Shown: positions 17,648 through 26,796 of the stretch, in pieces | Layout of the letters: each line of letters starts with the position of its first letter | Numbering within the stretch: position 1 is the stretch's first letter | Assembly (NCBI RefSeq): GCF_042677865.1 | Contig: NZ_JBHUDD010000043.1 | Coordinates: 59,374-123,373, forward strand | Source of the DNA: Lutimaribacter salitolerans | GTDB taxonomy: Bacteria > Pseudomonadota > Alphaproteobacteria > Rhodobacterales > Rhodobacteraceae | Direction of reading: 5' to 3' | DNA length: 64,000 bases | Notes under the pieces: model-generated | The model's input: only the letters and a program-made list of their open reading frames with translations | Told to the model about the DNA's origin: nothing | The model's database searches: none | Made by a program: the position numbers and the translations under genes

Positions 17648-18256
17648 CTATCCGGCAACGCGCAACGCCCGGCCAAAAAGCGCCGCCAGCCGGTCGGCAC
17701 TGGCGCGATACGACGCGTGATCGGGCTTGGACGCTTTCAGCCCGTGCAGCGCGGTCATCATCGTCTCGGCCAGCGCCCGCGCAGCGCCGCCGAACGGGGC
17801 GAGGTCCACTCGGCCCGCCACCGCTTCCTCTGCCAGCCAACCGGCGTAGATCGCCGCAAGCCGCGCCTCGCCGGCCTCGGCCACATCGGCGGCCTGCGCG
17901 TATTTCGTATCCAGCAATTCCTCGCCATGGGGCGAGTTCAGCAACGCCTCGAACAACTCGCCCGCCTGCACCTCGAAGGCAGCGCGCAACGCCTCGTCCA
18001 CCGGACGTCCGGGGTGCAATTCGGCCCGCACCGCCGCCTCGGCGGTGTCGTAGTAATAGCCCGCAAGCGAGCGGAAGATGTCTTCCTTGTTGCGGTAATG
18101 CAGGTACAGCGCCGCCCGCGACATGCCCGCCCCGCGCGCTATGTCTTCCATCGAGGTGCGGCGAAAGCCGTAGTTGCGAAACGCATCAAAAGCCGCGCCC
18201 AGAATGGCCTTTTGTCGCGGATCATGGTCCGTGGGCGGGTGCGGTGGGTGTGTCAT
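17648..18256 (-). CDS. TetR/AcrR family transcriptional regulator
   Basis: 202 residues. The N-terminal helix-turn-helix is clear: AILGAAFDAFRNYGFRRTSM, then EDIARGAGMSRAALYLHYRN and KEDIF (about residues 15-65). The C-terminal ligand domain is helical and unassigned. A much longer open frame runs upstream to 19093 but overlaps the hydroxylase genes on the other strand; ATG 18256 just before THPPHPPTDH is the sensible start. It diverges from the molybdenum hydroxylase operon, which it most likely represses through the TGTCA-type sites between them; one palindrome covers its own start codon, suggesting autoregulation. Confidence 0.88.
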   Translation of the reverse strand: MTHPPHPPTDHDPRQKAILGAAFDAFRNYGFRRTSMEDIARGAGMSRAALYLHYRNKEDIFRSLAGYYYDTAEAAVRAELHPGRPVDEALRAAFEVQAGELFEALLNSPHGEELLDTKYAQAADVAEAGEARLAAIYAGWLAEEAVAGRVDLAPFGGAARALAETMMTALHGLKASKPDHASYRASADRLAALFGRALRVAG

Positions 18257-18349
18257 GACAAAGCGGTGACAGATCGGGTGAAAACTGTCAATTGACACAC
18301 TGACATAAATGCTCCATTTTGTCATAAATGCCAGGTGACAGGAGTCCCC
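18251..18349. promoter_or_regulatory. Divergent promoter/operator with eight TGTCA/TGACA half-sites
   Basis: Half-sites start at 18251, 18256, 18267, 18286, 18293, 18301, 18320 and 18336. Two pairs form perfect palindromes, TGTCATGACA (18251-18260) and TGTCAATTGACA (18286-18297). TGACATAAATG (18301) and TGTCATAAATG (18320) form a 19-base-spaced repeat. TTGACA at 18292-18297 is a perfect -35 for the hydroxylase operon, inside an operator palindrome. The adjacent TetR protein is the obvious binder. Confidence 0.7.
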
Positions 18350-18811
18350 ATGCCCACCAGACTGACCATCAACGGCACATCCCATGACGTGGATCTGCCC
18401 GAGGACGTGCCCCTGTTGTGGGTGCTGCGCGACGAGATCGGGTTGACCGGCACCAAGTTCGGTTGCGGCGTGGCGGCCTGCGGGGCCTGCACCGTGCATA
18501 TCGACGGTCAGGCCGTGCGGTCCTGCCAGGTGGCGCTGGCGGATGTCTGGGGCGACGTGACCACGATCGAGGGTCTGGGCACGCCAGAGGCACTCGGCGC
18601 GCTGCAATCGGCGTGGGTCGAGCATCAGGTGGCGCAATGCGGCTATTGCCAGTCGGGCCAGATCATGCAGGCCGCCAGCCTGCTGGCCGAAAACCCCAGC
18701 CCGTCGGACAGCGAAGTAGATGATGCGATGCAGGGCAATCTGTGCCGCTGCGGCACCTACCCGCGCATCCGCGCCGCCATCCACACCGCCGCCGCAAAGA
18801 TGGAAGGCTAA
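18350..18811 (+). CDS. (2Fe-2S)-binding subunit of a molybdenum hydroxylase (IorA-like)
   Basis: Electron-transfer subunit carrying two [2Fe-2S] clusters, 153 residues. The N-terminal plant-type cluster uses Cys39, 44, 47 and 59 (FGCGVAACGACTVHIDG); the second domain has CGYCQSGQIMQA and NLCRCGTYPRIR. This is the small subunit type of isoquinoline 1-oxidoreductase and related aldehyde oxidoreductases. ATG 18350 is preferred over GTG 18335 because AGGAG is correctly placed before it. It is 4 bases upstream of the large subunit gene. Confidence 0.93.
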   Translation: MPTRLTINGTSHDVDLPEDVPLLWVLRDEIGLTGTKFGCGVAACGACTVHIDGQAVRSCQVALADVWGDVTTIEGLGTPEALGALQSAWVEHQVAQCGYCQSGQIMQAASLLAENPSPSDSEVDDAMQGNLCRCGTYPRIRAAIHTAAAKMEG

Positions 18812-18815
18812 GCCC

Positions 18816-21053
18816 ATGGCAAGCATCGGAAAAATCGCCCGCCGCACCTTCCTGATCGGGTCCGCCGCCATCGTCGGTGGCGCCGCATTCGGGGCGTGGT
18901 ACGTGGGCCGGCCCGCCGCCAACCCCCTGCGCCCCGGCGCGGGCGAGGCGGCGTTGACCCCGTTCGTGATGATCACGCAGGACGGCGTGACCCTGATCAC
19001 CCCGCGCGCCGAGATGGGCCAGGGCACGCAGACCACGCTGGCCGCCCTGATCGCCGAGGAACTGGACGTCGCATGGCAGGACATCCGCATCATGCACGGC
19101 CCGCCCGCCGCCGCCTATTACAACGGCGCGCTGATGGGCGAGGCGATCCCCGGCAAGGGCTATGACCAGTCCGATTTCATGCACGGGCTGGCCGAGACCA
19201 TCGGCAAGGTCGGCAAGGTGTTCGAGATGCAGGTCACCGGCGGCTCGACCGCGATGAAGGACGGGTTTGACCGCCTGCGCATCGCCGGGGCCACCGCGCG
19301 CGAGGCGCTGAAATCCGCCGCCGCCGCACGGCTGGACGTGGACGTGGCGCAACTGCGCACGGAAAATGGCGCGGTCATCGCCACCGATGGCACCGCCATA
19401 CCCTACGCCGATCTGGCGACCGAGGCCGCACAGGTGGACCTGCGCGCGCCCGACCTGCGCGACCCCTCCGAATGGAAATACCTGGGCCAATCCATGCCCC
19501 GGCTGGACATGGTCGAAAAGGCCACCGGCACCGCCACCTTCGGCATCGACGTGCGCCCAGAGGGGCTGATGTTCGCGGCCCTGCGGATCAACCCGCGCCG
19601 GGCAGGCATGGTCAGCTTCGACGCCAGCGCCGCGGAAACCATGCCGGGCGTCGAAAGGGTGGTCGATCTGGGCACCGGCATCGCCGTCGTGGGCCGCAAC
19701 ACATGGCTGGCGCAGCAGGCGGCGGACGCGGTCGAGATCGAGTGGGAAGCCGCCCCCTACCCCGCCGACACGGCGGCGATCTTCGACCGGATCGCGGCGG
19801 CCTTCGACACAGGCGCGAACTCGACCATGCGCAACGACGGCGATGCCGACACCCTGCCGCAGGGTGCCACGGATGTGACGGCAAACTACAGCCTGCCCTA
19901 CCTGGCCCATGCCACGATGGAGCCGATGAACGCCACCGCCCATTTCACCGGCGATACGCTGACGGTCTGGTGCGGCAATCAGGCCCCCACGTTCACCCGC
20001 GATCACTGCGCCCGCGCGGCGGGGTTGGACCCCGATAAGGTCGAGGTGATCACCACATATCTGGGCGGTGGGTTCGGGCGGCGCGGCGAAATGGATTTCA
20101 GCACCTATGCCGCGCAACTGGCCGTCGCCATGCAAGGCACGCCGGTGCAACTGACCTGGAGCCGCGAAGAGGACATGCGCCACGATTTCTATCGTCCCGG
20201 CGCGATGGCCCGGATGCGCGGCGCGGTGCAGGACGGCCGGGCGGTGCTGCTGGACGCGCAGGTGGCCGCGCAATCGACCACGCAGCAGGCGATGGGCCGT
20301 TGGCTGGGCATGTCCCCCGGCGGGCCCGACAAGGGCCATGTCGACGGGCTGTTCAACGCGCCCTATGCCATCCCGAACCACCGGGTGCGCGGCTATCTGG
20401 CCGATCTTGCGGTGCCGGTCGGATTCTGGCGCTCGGTCGGTGCGTCGTTCAACGCGTTCTTTCAGGATTGCTTCATGGACGAGATGGCCCATGCAGCCGG
20501 TGCCGATCCGCTGGAGTTCCGCCTTGCATTGATGCGCGATGAATACCCCACAGGTGCGGCCGTGCTTGAGGCGGTGCGCGAGATGTCGGGCTGGGGCGGC
20601 GACAAACCCGCCAATACCGGGCGCGGCGTGGCCTTTTGCTACAGCTTCGGCACGCCGGTGGCGCAGGTGGTCGAGGTTGTGGACGAAGACGGCACAATCC
20701 GCATCGCCCGCGTCTGGATCGCCTGCGATGTGGGCACCGCGCTGGACCCGGGGATCATCGAGGCGCAGATGGTCGGCGGCTGCATCTACGGCCTGTCGGC
20801 GGCAGTAAGCGAAGAGATCACCTTTGCCGATGGCATGGCCGAGCAGGGCAATTTCCCCGATTACGACGCGCTGCGCATGCACAACACGCCGGAATTCTCG
20901 GTGCGCATCCTTGAAAACAACCTCCGTATGGGCGGCGTGGGCGAACCCGGCACGCCCCCGGCGGCCCCGGCACTGGCCAATGCGCTGTTCGATCTGACCG
21001 GCACCCGCGCGCGCGACTTGCCGCTGAACCGCACGTTCGATCTGCTGATCTGA
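18816..21053 (+). CDS. Molybdopterin-binding subunit, isoquinoline 1-oxidoreductase-like
   Basis: Catalytic subunit of the xanthine dehydrogenase family, 745 residues. A twin-arginine signal ARRTFLIGSAAIVGG (RR at 9-10) suggests export of the folded cofactor-loaded complex with the small subunit. Cofactor-contact segments include PRAEMGQGTQTTLAALIAEE, GGGFGRRGEMD, and the active-site Glu in GGVGEPGTPPAAPALANAL. No FAD subunit is encoded, so electrons probably pass to a cytochrome or other membrane acceptor, as in IorAB types. No XdhC-type maturation gene is adjacent. The substrate (N-heterocycle or aldehyde) cannot be decided. The start at 18816 removes 32 out-of-character residues of the open frame. 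Confidence 0.92.
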   Translation: MASIGKIARRTFLIGSAAIVGGAAFGAWYVGRPAANPLRPGAGEAALTPFVMITQDGVTLITPRAEMGQGTQTTLAALIAEELDVAWQDIRIMHGPPAAAYYNGALMGEAIPGKGYDQSDFMHGLAETIGKVGKVFEMQVTGGSTAMKDGFDRLRIAGATAREALKSAAAARLDVDVAQLRTENGAVIATDGTAIPYADLATEAAQVDLRAPDLRDPSEWKYLGQSMPRLDMVEKATGTATFGIDVRPEGLMFAALRINPRRAGMVSFDASAAETMPGVERVVDLGTGIAVVGRNTWLAQQAADAVEIEWEAAPYPADTAAIFDRIAAAFDTGANSTMRNDGDADTLPQGATDVTANYSLPYLAHATMEPMNATAHFTGDTLTVWCGNQAPTFTRDHCARAAGLDPDKVEVITTYLGGGFGRRGEMDFSTYAAQLAVAMQGTPVQLTWSREEDMRHDFYRPGAMARMRGAVQDGRAVLLDAQVAAQSTTQQAMGRWLGMSPGGPDKGHVDGLFNAPYAIPNHRVRGYLADLAVPVGFWRSVGASFNAFFQDCFMDEMAHAAGADPLEFRLALMRDEYPTGAAVLEAVREMSGWGGDKPANTGRGVAFCYSFGTPVAQVVEVVDEDGTIRIARVWIACDVGTALDPGIIEAQMVGGCIYGLSAAVSEEITFADGMAEQGNFPDYDALRMHNTPEFSVRILENNLRMGGVGEPGTPPAAPALANALFDLTGTRARDLPLNRTFDLLI

Positions 21054-21078
21054 ACAGGATCGGCCCAAATGTGAGCTT

Positions 21079-21107
21079 TCGAGGGCATATGGTAAACATG
21101 TCCTCGA
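21079..21107 (+). terminator. Inverted repeat after the hydroxylase operon, possible terminator
   Basis: TCGAGGGCAT and ATGTCCTCGA (10 bases each, one G-U pair) with a 9-base loop, 25 bases after the stop, followed by ATTAACCTTAATT. The tail is AT-rich but not a clean T-run, so an operator for the next gene is an alternative. Confidence 0.45.
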
Positions 21108-21181
21108 ATTAACCTTAATTCCAACTAAAACCTGCCGCACCCCGTCTGTAGCCAGTTCGGAAACATCAGGATGCGGGTGCC

Positions 21182-23449
21182 ATGCCGACGACTTTCAACT
21201 GGATCTACCTCGGGGTTTCCTCGACCACTATCGACCCGACCGAAGGCAATGCGATCGCCGAGAATGCGAATCTGCTTGTCGGTCAGACGTTTGGCTCGGA
21301 AACCAACCCGCTCTACCAAAGCGTCACCCGCGCCACGATGATCGACAACGGTGGCTCTCCGACGGCGCTTGATACCAACAACTTGGCATCCAATGACGAG
21401 TTCACAACGGATATCGGCAACGGTTCGCAGACCTTCACCTTTGACGGAGTCGCAGTCTATTCTGCAACGCTGAGCTATACCGACGGTACACCTGCCAGCT
21501 TCGCCGCGATCGTTGTGCAAGACACGCTTGGCAACCTGTTTTTGGCACCACCACTGTCTTTCAGTGGCGATGTTCCCACGCTGACCGCCCGTCCGATCGA
21601 ATCAATCACGCTGAACACGCTGACTGCCAACAACGGCAACTTGGGCTCCGACAGGCAGGATATCGGCTTTGACGATGGTATCGTGCAGGGCACCAGCGGC
21701 AATGATCTGATCGATGCGGGCTATATCGAGCCGGTAACCGAGGGCTCGGACCGTGTCGACAACAACGATGGGCTTGATGGCAGCAATGCCGACGTGATCC
21801 AGGCCGGTGCAGGCAGTGACACGGTCTTTGCCGGGCTGGGCGACGACACCGTGTTCGGCGGCACCGGCAACGACCTGATCTACGGCGGCGCGGACAACGA
21901 CGAGCTTTATGGCGAGGCCGGCACCGACACGCTGTATGGCGGCGCGGGCAATGACAGCCTGTTCGGCGGGGCCGGCGACGATGTGATCCATGGCGACGGC
22001 CCGTCGGGCGGGCGCTGGGAATACGCGACCTACACGCGGGATTTCACATCGGCCAACGGTCAGGCCTTTACCATCGAAAGCGGCACGCTGGCCGCCACCG
22101 GCACGGCCGACAGCTTTGACATCCGCGGGCTGGGTCAGGCCGCCACCGGACAGGGCGACCCCAATGATTTCGGGGTGATCTATACCTCGACCCTGTTTGC
22201 ACCGGATGATGGCACCTACCGGTTCCAGACCACGTCCGACGATGGCTCGACCATCCGCATCCTTGACGAGCAGGGCAATCCCCTGAGCTTCACCAATCAG
22301 GACGGCAGCACGACGTCGTTCATGAACAACGATTTTCATCAGGGCGCCACCACCCGCTGGGGCGAGGTCGCGCTTGACGCCAACACGCTCTACACGATCG
22401 AAGTCCGCTATTGGGAGAACCTGGGTGCCGAGGTGCTGTCGGCACAGGTGACGCCGCCCGGCGGGGTGGCCGAGGATCTGGCAACCAGCGATCTGGTGGT
22501 CGGACCCGGGCTTGACGACGGCGACGATTCCATCGACGGCGGCGCGGGGGCCGACCTGATCTTTGGCGGTGGCGGCAACGATACCATCATGGCCAGCCAG
22601 GGCGACACCGTCTTTGGCGGGGCGGGCGAGGATCTGTTCATCCTCGACAGGCTGGGCGACTCGGGCAGCATATTCATCGACGGCGGCACATCGGACGAGC
22701 CGGGCGGCGACACGCTGGACCTTAACGGCCATGCCGATCGCACCACGCTGTCCTTCACGCCTTCGGCGCTGGACCCTGACGCCTTTGACGGCACCGTCAC
22801 GATGACCGATGGCACGGTCGTCACCTTCCGCAACATCGAGAACATCATCTGCTTCACTCCGGGCACGATGATCGCCACCCCGTCGGGCGAGCGTGCAATC
22901 GAAACGCTGCGCCCGGGCGATCTGGTGCTGACCCGCGATGACGGCCCGCAGCCCGTGGGCTGGGCCGGGCGCTCGACCGTACCGGGGATGGGCCCGTTTG
23001 CCCCCATCCGTCTAGAACCCGCTCTGACCGGCGCGCGCCGCGCCCTGACCGTGTCGCCGCAACACAGGATGATGATCGCCGACTGGCGGGCCGAGCTGCT
23101 GTTCGGCACACCCGAGGTGTTCGTGCCGGCGCTGCACATGCTCGGCTTCGACGGGGCCACCATCGCCCCGGCCCCGCAGGTCACTTATATCCACCTGATG
23201 TTCGACCGTCATCAGGTGATCACTGCGGACGGCGCGCCAAGCGAGAGTTTCTTTGCCGCCGGTCAAGGCCTTGACGTGTTGGCACCCGAGGCGCTGGCAG
23301 ACCTGTTTGCCGCCTATCCCGCGCTGCGTGCCGGGCCCAAGGCCTATGGCCCGACAGCGCGCCTTTGCCTGCGCGCCTTTGAATCGAACGCGCTGCTGGC
23401 GCGGATGCACCGTCGTAGACCTGCGCAGCAGGCCACGCAAGCCGCGTGA
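21182..23449 (+). CDS. Secreted RTX-repeat protein with PA14-like and Hint_2 domains
   Basis: 755 residues, acidic, no N-terminal Sec signal, as expected for type I secretion. An N-terminal beta domain (about 1-165) is followed by calcium-binding nonapeptides of GGxGxD type (GGTGNDLIYGGADNDELYG and following, about 210-275). A PA14-like beta domain comes next (GTYRFQTTSDDGSTIRILDE), then a second short RTX block and a C-terminal Hint_2 domain starting at CFTPGTMIATPSGERAIETL with the SPQHRMM histidine. Hint domains can self-cleave; here it may release or crosslink the RTX part. A second, shorter Hint protein lies at 52197-53207. The exact function is unknown. Confidence 0.85.
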   Translation: MPTTFNWIYLGVSSTTIDPTEGNAIAENANLLVGQTFGSETNPLYQSVTRATMIDNGGSPTALDTNNLASNDEFTTDIGNGSQTFTFDGVAVYSATLSYTDGTPASFAAIVVQDTLGNLFLAPPLSFSGDVPTLTARPIESITLNTLTANNGNLGSDRQDIGFDDGIVQGTSGNDLIDAGYIEPVTEGSDRVDNNDGLDGSNADVIQAGAGSDTVFAGLGDDTVFGGTGNDLIYGGADNDELYGEAGTDTLYGGAGNDSLFGGAGDDVIHGDGPSGGRWEYATYTRDFTSANGQAFTIESGTLAATGTADSFDIRGLGQAATGQGDPNDFGVIYTSTLFAPDDGTYRFQTTSDDGSTIRILDEQGNPLSFTNQDGSTTSFMNNDFHQGATTRWGEVALDANTLYTIEVRYWENLGAEVLSAQVTPPGGVAEDLATSDLVVGPGLDDGDDSIDGGAGADLIFGGGGNDTIMASQGDTVFGGAGEDLFILDRLGDSGSIFIDGGTSDEPGGDTLDLNGHADRTTLSFTPSALDPDAFDGTVTMTDGTVVTFRNIENIICFTPGTMIATPSGERAIETLRPGDLVLTRDDGPQPVGWAGRSTVPGMGPFAPIRLEPALTGARRALTVSPQHRMMIADWRAELLFGTPEVFVPALHMLGFDGATIAPAPQVTYIHLMFDRHQVITADGAPSESFFAAGQGLDVLAPEALADLFAAYPALRAGPKAYGPTARLCLRAFESNALLARMHRRRPAQQATQAA

Positions 23450-23461
23450 TCCGTCAGGGCC

Positions 23462-24238
23462 TCACGCCGATTTCAGGATCTGCGGCTGGCGTGCCCCGGC
23501 CCAGGCCCGGACCGCATCGCCAAAGGCGGTGAACAGCGGGCGCGATACCGGATCATTGGCCGCGTCCCACTCGGGATGCCACTGCACCGACAAGGTGAAC
23601 CCCGGCGCATCGCGCACAAAGATCGCCTCGGGCGTGCCATCAGGCGCGTGACCTTCGATCTCGATGCGCGCGCCCGGGGTCAGGATACCCTGCCCGTGCA
23701 GCGTGTTGGTCATCACCTGCGCCGCGCCAAACAGCCGGTGAAACACCCCGCCTTCGGTCAGGGTCACCTTGTGGCGCAGGGCGAATTTTTCCTCAAGCGT
23801 GCCATCGGGGGGCATGCGGTGGTTCATCCGGCCAGGAATGTCGCGGATTTCGGGGTGCAATGTGCCACCCATGGCCACATTCACCTCTTGAAACCCACGG
23901 CAGATGCCGAACACAGGCTGGCCGCGTTCGACGCAGGCACGCACCAGCGGCAGGGTGATCGCATCGCGGGCACGGTCGAAATCGCCATGCGCCTCGGTCG
24001 GCTCGTGACCATATTCCTCGGGGTGGACATTGGGCCGCCCGCCGGTCAGCAGGAAACCATCACAGGTGTCCATCAACTCGGCAACCGACATGAATCGCGG
24101 ATCGGCTGGCACGATCATCGGCAAACATCCGGCAACGCAGGCCACAGCTTCGGAATTCATCGTGCCGCCCGCATGCGTCGGGTAGGTGTCGTTGATCAGA
24201 TGTGTATTGCCGATGATTCCGACGACGGGTCTGGTCAT
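23462..24238 (-). CDS. Gamma-glutamyl-gamma-aminobutyrate hydrolase-like peptidase C26
   Basis: Class I glutamine-amidotransferase fold, 258 residues. The nucleophile Cys113 is in FGICRGFQEVNVAMGG, the substrate loop MNHRMPPDG follows, and the His-Glu pair is in QWHPEWD. This is the PuuD pattern, which hydrolyses gamma-glutamyl-GABA in putrescine breakdown. However, no other puu gene is near, so the substrate is open. ATG 24238 before TRPVVGIIG is chosen; the longer frame to 24304 adds residues unlike the family. Confidence 0.88.
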   Translation of the reverse strand: MTRPVVGIIGNTHLINDTYPTHAGGTMNSEAVACVAGCLPMIVPADPRFMSVAELMDTCDGFLLTGGRPNVHPEEYGHEPTEAHGDFDRARDAITLPLVRACVERGQPVFGICRGFQEVNVAMGGTLHPEIRDIPGRMNHRMPPDGTLEEKFALRHKVTLTEGGVFHRLFGAAQVMTNTLHGQGILTPGARIEIEGHAPDGTPEAIFVRDAPGFTLSVQWHPEWDAANDPVSRPLFTAFGDAVRAWAGARQPQILKSA

Positions 24239-24369
24239 GATGCGCCTGTTGCCTGTGAGTTGACGCCTAGATATAGCGCAAGCGCGGTCAAGAAAACACC
24301 CCACGTGCCCAATCGCCCCGCACAGCCCCCCTGCGCGCCCTAAAAACGGGCAGTTGCGCGCCTCGCACG

Positions 24370-26514
24370 CTATCCCGCCGCCTTCAGCTCCAGCCGCCGA
24401 CGATGCAGCACAGGCTCGGTATAGCCCGAAGGCTGCTCCCGGCCCTCGAACACCAGCGCGCAGGCGGCCTGAAAGGCGATGCCGTCGAACCCCGGTGCCA
24501 TGGGGCGATAGGCCGGATCGTCCGTGTTCTGCCCATCGACCACGGCGGCCATCTTCTGCATCGCGCCCATCACCTGATCGCGGCTGACGACACCGTGATG
24601 CAGCCAGTTGGCGATATGCTGCGAGCTTATGCGACAGGTCGCGCGATCCTCCATCAGGCCCACATCGTTGATGTCAGGCACTTTCGAGCACCCCACCCCC
24701 TGATCGACCCAGCGCACCACATAGCCCAGGATGCCCTGCGCGTTGTTTTCCACCTCGCGCATCACCTGCGCCTCGGTCCATTTGCGGAAACTGGCGGTGG
24801 GGATGTCCAGCAGCATGTCCAGATGCGCGCGCCGCCCGCCCGCCTTCAACCCGTCCTGCACCCGGAACACATCGACCTGATGATAATGCAGCGCATGCAG
24901 CGTGGCGGCCGTGGGGCTGGGCACCCAGGCGCAGGTCGCCCCGGCCTTGGGATGCTCGATCTTCTGTTCCAGCATCTCGGCCATCGCGTCGGGCTTGGCC
25001 CACATGCCCTTGCCGATCTGCGCGCGCCCCTGCAGCCCGCATTCCAGCCCGATATCCACGTTCAGGTTCTCATAGGCACCGATCCAGGCCTTGCGCTTGA
25101 TGAAATCCTTGCGGCTGAAGGGCCCGGCCTCCATGCTGGTGTGAATCTCGTCGCCGGTGCGATCCAGAAAGCCGGTGTTGATGAAGCACACGCGTGATTT
25201 CGCGGCGCGGATACATTCCTTGAGGTTGGCAGATGTCCGCCGCTCCTCATCCATGATCCCCAGCTTGACGGTGTTGCGCGGCAGGCCCAGCGCGTCCTCG
25301 ACCCGGTCGAACGTCTCGGCGGCAAAGGCAACCTCGTCCGGCCCGTGCATCTTGGGCTTGACCACATAGACCGATCCGGTGACCGAATTGCCCCCCTCGC
25401 GCGCCAGATCGTGCATGGCGATCAGCGTGGTGATCATGCCATCCATCAGCCCCTCGAAAATCTCGGCCCCGTCGCGGGTCAGGATCGCGGGGTTGGTCAT
25501 CAGATGGCCGACGTTGCGCACCAGCATCAGCGCGCGGCCTTTCAGGGTCATCGCCCCCTGCCCGTCGGGTGCCGTATAGCTGCGGTCGTCCGACAGCCGC
25601 CGCGTCACCTGCGCGCCGCCCTTGTCGAATGTCTCGGTCAGATCGCCGCGCATCAGGCCCAGCCAGTTGGCATAGGCCGCCACCTTGTCGGCAGCATCCA
25701 CGCAGGCCACCGAATCCTCGCAATCCATGATCGCCGACAGCGCGCTTTCGATCTGCACATCGGCCAGCCCTGCCTGATCGCGGCTGCCGATGGGATGCGT
25801 GCGATCAAACACCAGTTCCACATGCAGGCCGTGATTGACCAGCAGCACCGCATCGGGCGCCTTGGGGTGGCCGCGATAGCCCACGAATTGCAAAGGGTCC
25901 GCCAGCGGCAGATCATCCACCAACAGCCGCCCCCGCTCGACATGATAGCGCCGGGCATCCGCGTGGCTGGTGCCGTCCACCGGAAACGCCTGATCCAGAA
26001 ACACCCGCGCCCGCGCCACCACGCGCGCCCCGCGCCCCTTGTCATAGCCGCCCGAGGGCACCGGCGCGCCCATCACATCGGTGCCATAGAGGCAGTCATA
26101 CAGGCTGCCCCAGCGCGCATTCGCCGCGTTCAGCGCAAACCGCGCATTGGTGATCGGCACCACCAGTTGCGGACCGGCCATGCGGGCAATCTCGGGGTCC
26201 ACATTGTCGGTGTCGATCCGGAAATCCCCGCCCTCGGGCACAAGATATCCGATCTCGTCCAGAAACCGGCGATAGGCCTGCGCATCGTGCTGCTGGTCGG
26301 CCCGCTCGCGGTGCCACGCGTCGATCTGTGCCTGCAATTCCGCGCGGCGCTCCAGCAGGCGGGCGTTTTTCGGCCCCTGGACATGAGCAATCTCCGACAG
26401 CCCCGCCCAGAAGGCATCGGGCGCGACACCCGTGCCGGGCAAAGCCCGCGTTTCGATGAAGTCCACCAGTTCGCTGGCCACTTGCAGGCCGTGCTTATCG
26501 ATGCGTGCGGTCAT
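24370..26514 (-). CDS. glcB: Malate synthase G
   Basis: Condenses glyoxylate with acetyl-CoA to malate, used in growth on two-carbon compounds and glycolate. 714 residues, close to the usual 720 of isoform G. Visible blocks are VVPITNARFALNAANARWGS, the MDCEDSVACVDAADKV metal region, RNVGHLMTNPAIL, GIMDEERRTSANLKECI and FINTGFLDRTGDE. ATG 26514 has GGAGG upstream; the open frame continues to 26757 but that part is not conserved. Isocitrate lyase and glycolate oxidase genes are not in this window. Confidence 0.96.
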   Translation of the reverse strand: MTARIDKHGLQVASELVDFIETRALPGTGVAPDAFWAGLSEIAHVQGPKNARLLERRAELQAQIDAWHRERADQQHDAQAYRRFLDEIGYLVPEGGDFRIDTDNVDPEIARMAGPQLVVPITNARFALNAANARWGSLYDCLYGTDVMGAPVPSGGYDKGRGARVVARARVFLDQAFPVDGTSHADARRYHVERGRLLVDDLPLADPLQFVGYRGHPKAPDAVLLVNHGLHVELVFDRTHPIGSRDQAGLADVQIESALSAIMDCEDSVACVDAADKVAAYANWLGLMRGDLTETFDKGGAQVTRRLSDDRSYTAPDGQGAMTLKGRALMLVRNVGHLMTNPAILTRDGAEIFEGLMDGMITTLIAMHDLAREGGNSVTGSVYVVKPKMHGPDEVAFAAETFDRVEDALGLPRNTVKLGIMDEERRTSANLKECIRAAKSRVCFINTGFLDRTGDEIHTSMEAGPFSRKDFIKRKAWIGAYENLNVDIGLECGLQGRAQIGKGMWAKPDAMAEMLEQKIEHPKAGATCAWVPSPTAATLHALHYHQVDVFRVQDGLKAGGRRAHLDMLLDIPTASFRKWTEAQVMREVENNAQGILGYVVRWVDQGVGCSKVPDINDVGLMEDRATCRISSQHIANWLHHGVVSRDQVMGAMQKMAAVVDGQNTDDPAYRPMAPGFDGIAFQAACALVFEGREQPSGYTEPVLHRRRLELKAAG

Positions 26515-26626
26515 GCGCCCCTCCTGTCCGTTGGTTTCAGGATTAGGGCAGAAGTTTCCTATAGGCAACAGGATTGGTAAAGATGCTTTACCAATTTTTG
26601 CAAATCCCTTCGTGTGGGTTAAAGTT

Positions 26627-26791
26627 TCACCCCTGCTTTCGCGCATCCCCGACAGATCGCGGCCTTTCACGGCGGCAGCGATCCGAGCAGTAGCGCACCT
26701 CGTCCCAGACCTTGGCCCACTTCTTGCGCCACGCAAAAGGCCGTCCGCAGGTGGCACAGGTCTTTTCCGGCAGGTCCGATTTGCGGCGCAT
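26627..26791 (-). CDS. DUF2256 zinc-ribbon protein
   Basis: 54-residue protein with the DUF2256 pattern: DLPEKTCATCGRPFAWRKKW then WDEVRYCSDRCRRERP. Cys12, 15, 35 and 39 are the likely zinc ligands. DUF2256 genes are commonly found beside photolyase/cryptochrome genes, as here; the function is unknown. ATG 26791 lies 6 bases past the photolyase stop. A GTG at 26800 overlapping that stop (GTGA) would add three residues and is the alternative start. Confidence 0.85.
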   Translation of the reverse strand: MRRKSDLPEKTCATCGRPFAWRKKWAKVWDEVRYCSDRCRRERPRSVGDARKQG

Positions 26792-26796
26792 CCGGG

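Noticed and set aside
17648..19093. 481-codon frame that would make TetR a long fusion
   Set aside because: The extension is antisense to the hydroxylase genes; the TetR domain begins at ATG 18256.
18663..21140. Minus-strand frame of 825 codons over the molybdenum hydroxylase genes
   Set aside because: Antisense shadow; the plus-strand genes have cofactor motifs throughout.
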